Assembly (NCBI GenBank): GCA_026936325.1
Contig: JAPTHN010000013.1
Location: forward strand, 13,965,415 to 14,029,414
Reading direction: 5' to 3'
Origin: Platynereis dumerilii
Taxonomy: Eukaryota; Annelida; Polychaeta; Phyllodocida; Nereididae
DNA length: 64,000 nucleotides
Positions 10,241 through 22,400 of this stretch are shown piece by piece. A model generated the notes under the pieces. It was not told the DNA's origin and made no database searches. It saw nothing but the letters and a program-made list of their open reading frames with translations. A program made the translations under genes and the position numbers. Each line of letters opens with the position of its first letter. Position 1 is the stretch's first letter.

Positions 10241-11954
10241 CTGTGTCCTGCTCTCGAGCTCTCCCAATGATCAACAGAGAAATTGCAATAGTTGTATTAT
10301 TTTTCCGTTTTAAAAATTTGGATTTGTGTGTTGCTGCCGCACCTGAGACAAGATCGAACTCCCCAAACAAAAATGTTATATTTCCATCACCGCCCACTAA
10401 CCAGGCCAGGCTATTACTGGCTAGTGGATAGAGGATCCAGAAAATTAATTTTGGTGGGCGGGGGTTTATATTGCACTTAATCTATATAGCTCGGAGTCAA
10501 GAGCCCTGTACATGTAAAAGTTTTTTTAAGGTCACATCTGCGATTTTTACATGATAACATGGAAATTAAAAAAATTCCTATAAAATTTATAACATGAAAC
10601 TTCCATTAAAATTTGGGAAGGTAAGTAAATTATGCACAGTCGTAGGTCAGGCAGGGGCGCTCAAAATTGAAAATAAATGGGTGCATCCGGACCTTCCCCC
10701 ACAAAATGTTTTTCAAAAACCAATTTTGGAGGTGTTTCCGGCAGAAAAAATAGTGGATTTCGACTTCTGTAGGTATTTGAATTTTTGGTAGCCCCCAAAT
10801 TTATTGACCTCATACACCTTTGAAATCATGAGTGAGAAAATTCCATACGTTTTCAAAAAGCCGTTTGATCATATAGCTTAAGGAAATCAAGGAACAAATT
10901 GAGTATGATAAATTACAATTTATTTGACCGATCACAAATACATAAATGGCACATATAGAACATTAACGGATTATAAATACTGATTATCATAACTCGCGTA
11001 AAAAGTTTGGTCTGCTTGAAAACAATTCTTCAATAAATAAAAGAAGATCCTGTGTCATATTGGTTTGCATTTCATTCTCAGCCCATTCTCAGTAACTCTT
11101 TATTGTTATCACTCAAGGTGTACACCATTTAATGTCTGGGGGGGGGGGGGGGGCTCGGAGTTTTTCGAGATATAATTTCTTGCTCGGTTTGGGCGAAAAA
11201 ATTAATTCTTTCTGGACAGCCTTGACATAAATAATTTCTGCCAGGGGTATTTCTTAATGAGACGTTGCTTAAATGATTTAGTAATGAATATTCAGGGACT
11301 TTGCGAGCTTAAAATGAATAAATACTACCACCGTCACTCGGAAATAAATAATTTAATGCCCTGGAAAACTCGCCCCTAAGACATCCTAACACAATATTCG
11401 TTGTTTAACGGTAATCCGACTGTGATAAAGATGAGAAGCAGACAATTTCCTTGAACAGGGAATATCATATTTTACTAAACTTCTAACAAGAATTTGATAA
11501 TTCAAAGACTGAAAGATCGGAAAACTTATTGACCCATTTTGATAGCCATTTCGCCACTCGACACAAATACTTCTCATGGCAGAGGTACGTGTATAGATAA
11601 CACAATTAATATCTATTCTGGGATCCATAAGAATATGAAAAATTTTACATGACAAGGCGGTAAACCCCTTGTGGAATGGACCGCAACTAACAATGCTCGT
11701 TAAATGTCAGAAAAACTGACACAACCAGTTGAGCATTGCACAGGGACACAGGGCAGTAATTCATGGCTCTGATAGGAAGCAACATACTAGACCTCCTAAG
11801 CTTTCACATAAATATAATTTAGCAGAGGCAAGTGCTCTCCCTGTGGCAAGAGACTTCTTGAGAAAAACTGACTAGATCCATTCTCTCACAATGACAATGA
11901 CTGAAAGAGCCAGGTCTCTCTTTCAGTCAAAAAACTTCCACAGATTAATTCCAG
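10241..11954. other. Intergenic, no gene recognised; G-run at 11139-11155
   Basis: AT-rich, with scattered MITE-end words and a long G-tract. Nothing with coding signal was found. The right edge should include the 3' UTR of the TTLL10-like gene. Confidence 0.4.
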
Positions 11955-12352
11955 TTTATTAAAATATAATCTTTACCAGAAAAAAATACTAAATATTTTT
12001 TACAATGCAGCAAGGCAGTAACTTAGGTGCGTAGAATTTCAATATTCTGATTTGTACTTGATATGACAGGCAATTTTTTGACACTTAAAACTCAATTCCT
12101 AATATTAAAGCTTAGGCTAAATTTGTGGGTTTTTTTTACTTCGCAAACAATTGGTCGACACATTCTCATAACAACATTGAAAAGGAACTATTTTCTGCAG
12201 AAATAAATCAATGAGGGCTCTATAAAACAAAATTTACGATACTTTTATAAAGCACATTCTTGTCTACTTCAAAAACTTTTTTCCAGCATTCCCTCGCAGG
12301 CGGCGAGACATCCGGTGTAGACCAAAGAGGCGAACTCGGACCTGCGAGGGTA
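11955..12352 (-). other. Probable 3' UTR of the TTLL10-like gene
   Basis: Downstream of the stop at 12353 on the minus strand; AATAAA (minus) at 11955-11960 is a candidate polyadenylation signal. The transcript end is inferred only. Confidence 0.35.
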
Positions 12353-13496
12353 CTAGTTTCCCCGCTCCTCCATACTATTAACACTAGAGGGAGCATAAGC
12401 ATGAGTAGCGGCACCTAGTGTCATTGCTGGCGTCTGTATGGAATGTGCCAAAAGAACCGGAGAATTTGGGAAATACGGTTGATTGTTCGGAGAGTTAGTT
12501 TGTGAGTTTGTTTTGTTTTGCAGACCTACAGTAACAGCACTATTTTCAGAATTGGGTGAGCCTGAATGAGTCGATCCGTTACGAATTGTGCTTGATTTTG
12601 ATTCATCTTCAGATGTAGAAGAGTCTGTTTTCTCTGGCTTTCTTTTTTCTGAATTATGTCCATTTTTCGTAACATTCTTTGATCCATTTTTTCTACTCTT
12701 CGAGTCCTCTTTTTCACTAGTTTTATCATTTTCGATTTCCGGAAAGCTGACAACGTGAGGTGTAACCGTCCTTTCAAAACTTTGTCTGGAACTTTGTCGG
12801 TTAGGAGATGCACTCGATTGTTTGTCCTTGACGAACTCTTCGATCGTTTCGAAACTATTGCTCACAGCTGGTGCTACATTTGATTGTTCGGCATTATTGT
12901 CACACTGTCCATTTGAGCTTGATTGTTTTGTCACTGAGTTGTTCCAAGTGGACCATTGTTTTGTGACATTTTTACCTGTTGCTGATTTCAATTGTGTCGA
13001 TCTATTAGCGTCAGATCCATTAGATCCATTCAGATCTGTCAAAAAAGTTTTGTTTGAGTTTTCATTTTGTTCCGATGATCCGTTATCATTCAAATCGCCA
13101 TCTTTGTCTTGATTTCGGCTCAGATCTCGGCTCTGATTAAGGATGTTCGCTTTGGTCTTACTCCGATTTAGCAATCTCTGAGTACTACTCCCATCCTGCG
13201 TAAATTCCAACCCTTTATGCACCACATTATTTGTCAAATCTTCTGCAGACACAACACTAGATGTCACTGTCTGTCTGTCCGGTTGACGTACCCTGGATTT
13301 CAGGGGCGACCACTGAGGGACTTTAGATGTCGCCGATTTCGTTCGAACGAGGGAGTTAGAGCTTTTGTTGTTCGACCCCTTGACGTCCTCCGAACTGTTC
13401 TTGTCCTTCAGTTGACCTTGGCTTGTACTCGAGCGAGTCAGAAAATCTTTCGACGGAGCGGTTGCCAAACTCTTCCGAAGTGGAGACGGCGACCTC
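12353..13496 (-). CDS. TTLL10: TTLL10-like gene, last exon (disordered C-terminal tail)
   Basis: 1,144 nt, residues about 507-887, stop TAG at 12353-12355. It is rich in Ser, Asn, Lys, Gln and Thr, with no recognisable domain. Acceptor TTTCACAG|GAGG. The tail is much longer than the catalytic part needs; vertebrate TTLL10 also has a long low-complexity tail, but of different, Pro-rich composition. A possible polyadenylation signal (AATAAA on the minus strand) lies at 11955-11960. Confidence 0.88.
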
Positions 13497-16400
13497 CTGT
13501 GAAAAGAGTGAAGATAATTTAAAATGAAAAACGGTTGTCAGGGTTTTATGACAAGAGAAATCTTGACAGTTCCTCTAGATACCGTTTTGCAAAAAAAAAA
13601 GAGACAACTTGGAAATATAAAGCTACAAACTGCCATGAAGTCGGAAGACAATAATGATATATTTAACCAGAAAAACACAAATCTGTTAAATGTATATATA
13701 TAGTGATTCAAAAACAGTTGGCAATTTTAATTTTATCAGGCATTCTTCCATGTAAGGCTGTAGCCTAAGTCAATATTACACAATTCAATTAATTATTTAG
13801 GATCCAATCAAAATATAACGTTATTAACGTAGACAAATAAGGATTTCCTATATTTTTGCTCACAGACAAAGCTCCAACTCAAAACAGAGATAAGTTCTGA
13901 ACTAAACTTACACAACTTGTCCACCAGGCGGAGCAGCACTATCGACACTCGGCCACCTAGCAGCAGCCGGCATAACATATTGGTACTTGTTTGTGGCGTT
14001 GTACAAGACTTGGAAACCTCGTAAGTTCTGCAATGGACTTAGTGGTTGGGACCTCTTCGCTTTCTCGAAACACTCAATGGATAAGTCTGGAATGAAGAAA
14101 GAAAAGAATGAAGGATAAAAGAATTTTTCTTTCAAATATTTCGTTATTTCGGATATTTTCACAATTTACTGATCTAACTGCCCGGGGGGGGGGGGGGGGG
14201 TACTTCGCGGGCTTTTGCGTAGGGATGCGCCACGGTGATTTTGAAAACCAAAACCATTTTAATCCGAGACCAACGCCAAAACCACAAACCATTTTAATCT
14301 TTTAGTAAAAATGTCCAAAACCAATATAATCTTTATAATTTTTTATACCATTTTAATCGCCTTTTCAAGCCGATTCTAACAGTACCAAACATGTTGGGGG
14401 TGAAAAAAGGGCATCCAAATTAATCTTAATTCATAAAAAACCAATACCATTTTAATCCTCTAAGGCCAAAAAACCTAAACCATCCAGCGGAGCCTCTATA
14501 TACACCCTTTCATAGTGAGTACCCCCCCCCCCCCCCCGGGTCTAACTGGTCATATTCTAATCATTTCAAACTTACGCAAAGACTCTCGCACAACATCAGG
14601 CACTACTTCTTTTAAGGCGTCACAATTTGTCGCAAGACAAGGATTCACGTTAATTTCAATCAACCAGACCTGCCAAGCAAAACATCGATGAGAGACATCC
14701 ATTAAATGAGATTAACCAAATATTGTATGTCTACAAGTTGTGCAGAATGTAGCAAATAATTACAGCCAAAGACAAAGGCACTGATTTTCTCCTGAATGCT
14801 ACAAATACAAATGAGTGATTGTTATTTACTGAGAAGACTGCAAGCCACTGTTCCATGATAGAAATGGCTTGAAGTAGCAACATTTTGGCTTGGAGTCTAT
14901 GGTGTGTGAGGCTGTTATCAGTCAATCAAATGCCCCGAAAATGTGAAATCATGACTGTGGTTAAGCTTGGATCATTGCTTTTTACTTCTACTGTATTGCA
15001 TTTTAACATCCAGGTTTAAAAAAAATATGTATCAGATGTGTTTTTGGAAATTATGTTAATATTTATGAGCACGTCCCTCTTTTGGGTATTTCTTATCTGA
15101 TGACCAGGGTTACCCAAGAAAATATTCATGCAATCTCAGAATAACTTAATTTCAAAAGACTCAATTTCAGTTCTCATAAATCTTGGGCTTTAGTTTGTGT
15201 AGCACGTTGAGTACGCAGCTGGACACACTCCACACAGCGATAAAAAATACAGTGAATTTAAAAGAAACATCATTTAAATGCCTATGACATTACCTTCATG
15301 TCAGAATCTATTAGAAAGTCAAATCCATACAACTCGAAGAATCCGACCCTAGCTTGCAATTTGTGTTTCACCGCTTGGAAACAGTGCAACATGATGGCTT
15401 TCATTCGACACTGGAATATAAAGGGTGACAGATAATAGGCAATAATATAAAAAAACACAGAAATGAATTTGTCCAAACACAAAAGATACTCTTCTTGTTT
15501 AATTTATTTATTTTATTTGTTAAATTTATATACTTGTAGACGAGTCAAAATGATTTTGTTACCATTGCTGACAACGATACAACATTGGTTTAATTACGTA
15601 AAATTGTATGGTACAATGCAGAAAAGACGCTGTCACATTGTTGAGCAACTTACAGTTTGTCTCATCAACATGCGAACTGGTGTTTGGCCTGATATCTCAG
15701 CATCTAAAAGTGGTACAGCAGATTAAAACATACTCACGGATAGGACAGCAAATTTGCAATGTAAATATCACATTTTCGCGATGTTTTAGCACCGTTTTTT
15801 TTTGCGATTTTCGAGCAATTTCGTCCAACGGCAGTTAATCTTGCTTGTTGATAGTCATGACGAAACCAGATAATGGTTTAAATTGTCGTGACGTCACAAA
15901 AAATGCACTGCAGCGCCACTTCTGGGTTAGTTCCTGACCATTGGTGACAGAAACACTCCTCTAAGCCCTTGCATTGGTTTTATACAGGCCGTCAGACCCG
16001 TGATATATTTCCAGTTCGCATGCTAGATGAGACAGACTATAAAGATAATAAAGTTAGCATGTGATGTCGCGGGCATCATTGTCGTTATACTATGTTGTCA
16101 AAAAAATTGTGTTTAAGTAGTGTGCGCATTGGGTACCTAGTCCCTAATAAAAACAGAAAAAACCACACATCACGGCATTGGGCAACAATAACAGTCGTAG
16201 TGTGTGTGAATCTATCACTCAAGTAGGGGAGACCGGGGCTGGTTGTCACAGGGGCAGGTTGTCACACTTTTTATTGCAGTAAACTATGGAGTCACGCAGC
16301 AGAACCAATCATTGTTTACCGCTTTTATAACCCACTGGAGTCTTTCTGAAAAATATTGACCCCTGGAAGGGAGTCTGGTAGGCACACGGTCTGTTAAAAA

Positions 16401-19400
16401 TTTCCTGTCACAAAAAGTGATTTTTTACCTTCAACTTGCATCCAATGCTAATCTTTATCAAATAGTTGTTGGAAAAGGTACAGTTGATACATTTACCATG
16501 TAGACATTTCTTTAAATCATCATAAGAACAAATAGTGAAAATTTTGATAACAACGGCCTTTGTCACCCGTTTTTGGAATTTTCATCAATCAGGGCAGGTT
16601 GTCACCAAAAGATGGGGCAGGTTGTCACACTTTTTGGAGCTGGTTGTTACCTATTAGGACCAGGCTTTTAAACCAAAAAAACCAACAAAAATATAAATTT
16701 GTTCTTTATACATGCTATTTATGACTCAATATGTATGCAGATATTGCATTGTGTTTCAATAAATCAATTTCAAATTTATATATAAAATCTGCTAAAAAAT
16801 CGTAAAAATCCTCCTCCAGATCAGAATGCTTTCCTGCTGATTGGTAAGCCTTCATTTGTAGCACCCTTGTACACAGTAGCATGTTTGTTAAAGTCTTCAC
16901 TGGGCAAGTACAGGATTCCTCATATGTCCAAAATAACTATTGTTGGTCAAGATCTGCCCTTCAGAGTTCCACTTCCTGCATCCGAGCTCTTAACCAAAAG
17001 TGTGACAACCTGCCCCGAGAGTGTGACAACCTGCCCCGAAAATGTGACAACCTGCCCCGAATTCTGAATTAAAAAAAAAAGTCCAATAGGACATCAAGAT
17101 TTCGAATGATATAGGTATATATTCACCAGATAGGTTTAAGTCACTCCCCTTTTGCCATTCATATAGAATGGCAGTGCTCCTTCATGCTTTATATAGAAAT
17201 AGTAGCATGCTTAAGTTTTACATACTGTGACAACCTGCCCCTGTGACAACCAGCCCCGGTCTCCCCTACAAATATTAATTGACATGACAGCTTGAATATT
17301 ATTCTGTCTTGGCCGGTTTTTGTTTCAGTGTCATATAACTCAACTCACAGTCAAGATGTTGACGCACCAGTCCTTGTCCAAGCCTTTCTCAGCAGCAACT
17401 TTCTCATTGACGTACTCGTTCAGCTTTGCCATACTCCAAACCGTGTTGTCCTTTTCCTCTTTGTAACGCTCTGGGTCTTTCTTCTGGACAAACTGAATAG
17501 GTACAGAAAGAAAAAACTTATTGATCAACGAAGTTTCAGATTAAGAAGAGCTGGCCAGCTTCCTGACGACCTTTGGCTTAGGAGATTAATTAACAACTTC
17601 AGGTTTAAGTCTAATCAAACATAATCTAATTAAACCTGTCTGATCTATTACATCGAATTTACACTAGCTACTTTGAGTGATTCCACAGAAATGTCAACTC
17701 TTAAAAGCCTTTTTGTTACCTCAGCTCCATTTGGCCAAAAATGTGACTTAGTACTAGGTTTGCCATCGGATGCTAGAATGGTATACCGCTGTTTGTTGCA
17801 CATTTACACAAAATTAATTTCTAGTTTAAAAAAGATTGGTCTTCGAAGGATGATCAAAAAGTCAATTTTCTCAAAAAATTTGATCTATATTCAAAAATAA
17901 CATTTTGCGAAAGCATGAGAAAAAGAAAATACATGATATGGTCAATAAATACTTAACATTTCAGAAGGTCAAAGGTAAATGTCCATTGAAAAGACATTTA
18001 GAGTAAAAAAATGGCCTTTGGTGAAACGTTATGACATGCATGCAATTGCAATTGAGATTGAATAGTATACATGTATAACCAGTTACATATTGCTACAAAC
18101 AACTGAAAAGAAATTAATTACAGATTTAATTTATTAAATAGAAGACTTCTTTTCTCATCTGCTATTAAATAGAAGACTTCTTTTCTCAGCTTACCTGATT
18201 GGTCAAATGAGTAAGTAGATCTTGGTTGTTGATATCGTAATCCCCCATACACAGTCGAGCGTACCCTTGGTGAAATAGTACGAGGAATGGCACAGTGCTG
18301 GCGATCAACATGTACGCTCTGATGTCAAACTTCTTGCCGTGCAACAGTAATGGGTTGTGGACGTACCTGTATGGTTTGGTAAAGGATAAAAATTAATTTT
18401 CATCAATTACTTCCAAAGATCACCATTGTTAACACAGCATCAACATCTGAATTCTCTTTGATGCGGTTCACAATGATGATGGATGATTGGAGCTTTACAT
18501 AATTTATCTGGAATAAATGAACTCGACGTGTAGACTAATTAGGACAGGAGGAGGAGAGCAATGATGAAAAGGATGAGTGAAACTGCTGACCAATATACAA
18601 TGTAGGTCCAGGTGACCTGGCCACAGCAGAAATCTTGTAGTCCAGGTCCCAGCAATCTCCAAATATTCAAGATCCAAAACCATAGGCCAAAACACGTGTG
18701 CCTACCAAATTTTATAACTTTAAGAAATATACTGAGCTTGCCATAGACACACAAACCGGGACAACGATGATGGCAACAATCGAGTGACGACAATACAGCT
18801 CTTCATTTCAAAGTATACAGACAAGTCAAAAATGACATTCTGAGATGACATACCTTTGTATAATTCTAGTCATAACGGGTCGATGTCCTCTTTTTCCTCC
18901 TGGGCTTTTCAATTTTTCCTCAATCTGCTGTTTCAACTCATCCACATCTCTCACCAGGTAAATCCCCTTTCCTTGGTTCAAACCAACTGGCTTGCTGATC
19001 CAAATGTCTCCTTCTGAAAATACAGGGTCAACTCAGTTGGTAGTAGAGAAGTTTTGCTGCAAGTACACATGACCCATAATCTCAATATGTGACTGAATCT
19101 AAGCAGTCCCGAGTCATAGAAGTATAAATTCAGTACACAAAATGCTCAAGTGAAATTTAGAAGTTATAGGAGTACATAAGCATGATTATTCAAATTGTGT
19201 TACTAAAAGTATAAGTTCAACACACAATTTGCATAGAAGCACAAAATCTGTATAACGGACTACACTTGCAACAAGGGTCCACGACTCCACATACTGCTTT
19301 ATATCGATTTTGTACTTCCTCACTCAAAGACTGTACATCTTTTATACTTCTTTTTGCTCTGGACATGGTCACTGTCCTGGTCTGGGAAATTTTTTTTGCA

Positions 19401-22400
19401 AAATCCCTACTTTTATCCTGAGTTCTCAAAATTACGGAAATTCTGAGAATCTCCAACTCACCTTTATGATTGTCGAAGAAGGCCTCCCTCTCCTTGGGGT
19501 CATCCAGCCTGTAGGTCTCGGGCAAGAGATCCAGGACCCGATATCTCGGTTCTCTTCCCCTTATCCCCATGTTGATCCTCTCGTGAGACTGTAGGGATTG
19601 GAGTAGGCCAAGTTTGTTGGTTAGGAGGTTGCAGTTCGGGATGTGGTTGACCATCTGCTCTCCTGAAATACATGCAATATTTTTTAGTTATAGACAGAAA
19701 TTACAGATCAAAAAAACTCTTAATTCAAACTCAAGACACAAGCATTTCTTTCTGAAACTTATCCCATTACAGTAAAGAGGGAGGACATATCTAATAAAAG
19801 ACTGCTGTCGCTAACAAGAAGATGCATATAAGGCAACCCATTGATTGTCCAGTGCATTTTTTTTCAACATAGTAACAGGGAGACAACATAGTCTTCCAGT
19901 GCTCTGATTTGGTTGCATTTCTTTCTAAATTGGTGTTAATGGGAGACCAACTTTTCCAAGAGGTTTTTCATGCACATTAAATTTTGGTTGTTTTATAACA
20001 ATTTGAAGCTCTTGACTTCTCATTTCTCCAATAATGTTGACAAAGATGTTCATCAACTTTCCTGCTCTCTTTTTTGCTTTTGGTAGAAGTATGCCCAAAT
20101 CTTTATTCAAAGTTAACTCATAAGTACAAACTTATTTTTGCAGATATATATAAGGGAATAAATACACCAAATGGATCTTAAACTGATTAATGCTACACCT
20201 TGTGGCGGGAGAATAACGGCTTTTTTTGGTCTCCTATAGTTGCAAATCCTTAAAAAATGTTCTGGACAGAGTATTCGCATTTCTTATGATAAAGAACCAC
20301 CTCATTATAATAAATAATTAGAACACAGTTATGTTATCAAGGCACTGACCTTCCTTGAAAGCATTGTAGTTGATGGAACTCTTGCACTCGACCCATTTCA
20401 ACTTGAAGAAATTGTCGTACTTGTCAGTAATCCGCTTCCATCCTAGTTCCAGCAATGTTGCCTCCACTCTGCAATTTCAAGAAATATGAACGAACTGATT
20501 GACAAAAAAATGGCAAGTAGTCTTAATCTTTTATTTCAAATACTTCATGAAAATACCTAAGTATCAAGTTTATTACAAGGTTGCAATGTTTTTATGACAA
20601 TATTATCTCTATAAGTTTTGACAATATCTTCAATTTTAAATAACTCCCGAGTCTACATGAAAGTGATAAACTTGGAACTATAATCAAGAAGATATTTTTT
20701 CGGGTCAGTAAGTTTTCAACTGATACTTGAAAACTAACCAGATTCTTGTCAAAATACTAATTTCTCACTGTTCATAATACAGATACTTACAATGCCGCAC
20801 CGTTATGTCCTCCGATGTAAAACGTCCTTTCCTTTCCCAGAAATACGTTCGATCGGAGTTTGGAAGAACTTTTCGGATTTTCTGGCGACTTGTCATCTCC
20901 TGGCTTTTCTCCGGCTGACCTTTGACCTTCAGCCTCTTTCTGACTTTGACCTTGACTCTTGTTTGAAGTCTTCTGGTTTCTGGCATCTACAAAAAAGTCA
21001 GCTGTATATGTCTTTTTCTTCATTACGTATATTCAGTTATTTAACAATTATTTTGCAAATACTCGCTCTTTAATCTTTCAAATTTATGACACCATCACCT
21101 TAATTGTTAATGAGTAACAACACAGTTTTCAATAATGTAAACTTGTTTAAAAGTGACAGGCAGAAGCATGCAGACTTCATATTTAATTGATATGTAGTTA
21201 CTATATTAAGAAGTATGTAGATTTAATATTAATTTAGTTTCCGTGTGTGACAAACAGCACTTTTTCTTATATTTTAAGCTAAACAGATGTGATATGTCTT
21301 CAGAAAACAAGTTCATTTTTCCAAATTATCGTTCCGTTGTTGAGGTAATAGGCCTATTTTACAGTCAAAGAGCCAGATTTTAATTTTAAAAACATCAATA
21401 ATTGATTACAGGTCAAAGTGAGCTAAATATAACATGCTCTATCCACATGCAAAGGGGTGAAATTAATTACACCATTCAGTAGTGTTCAGGAATAATTTAT
21501 CTGAATTGCCAGCAAAATGAGATGTCATGAATCAAACCAAGGTCAGTTGTTCAGGCACAATTGGTAGAGTTTTGTGAGATTAATAATGTACCTTGAGATC
21601 CACTACTATAGCAGCAAGCAAACTCCCAAATTTATGCTTGTACCAATCTGGGCTCCATGGACAATGAATATAGTACCAATTTTGGAGATGTCACTGACTG
21701 AGAGAACAATGAAATCAACATCCGTCGATTCACAATTGCTTTTTTTTTTAAACATCACTACTATCTGCTATAGTTCATTGAAATGTGGTGGGAACAAATC
21801 AGTTTTATGCAGTCACAAACTAAAAAATCCATTCCAAATTTATGATCATGCAAGAGTGAAGAAATTTCCATAAGTTTGAAAAAAATAAATAGGTTGCATT
21901 CTATGTTAATCGAAAGGAATGCAAAAGTATGACAAACCAGAGATCGTCTCTGGACAAACTTTTAAAATAAACTCAATATCTATCATGCGCTTTTTTTTAT
22001 TTCTTGGCCGCCAAAAACCGCAAGACAAAAATAATTCATAACAGGCTATTTCAGATGATTTCATATTTGTAGACATAAGGAATGAATATGAATTTTTTCT
22101 GGGACATGTATTCTATAGGGAAAAATGACATCAGAAAACTTATGACATCACTTTTCCCCAGTGGATACCATGTCCTAGAAAAAAATTCACATTTCGTCCT
22201 TTGGTCTACAAATATGAAATCATCTGTAACACCTGCAGCCCGACTGTGACATATTCTAGAAAAAGTGATAAATATATTTACTAAATGTTTTTTTTACCTT
22301 TGAACGCAAACTTTAGCTGACTACTTTGTCTACTGAACTTGATGATTTTCTTGAAGTCCACATAAGCGAATGATTTCCTGGTCTTATTCTCACATTCATT

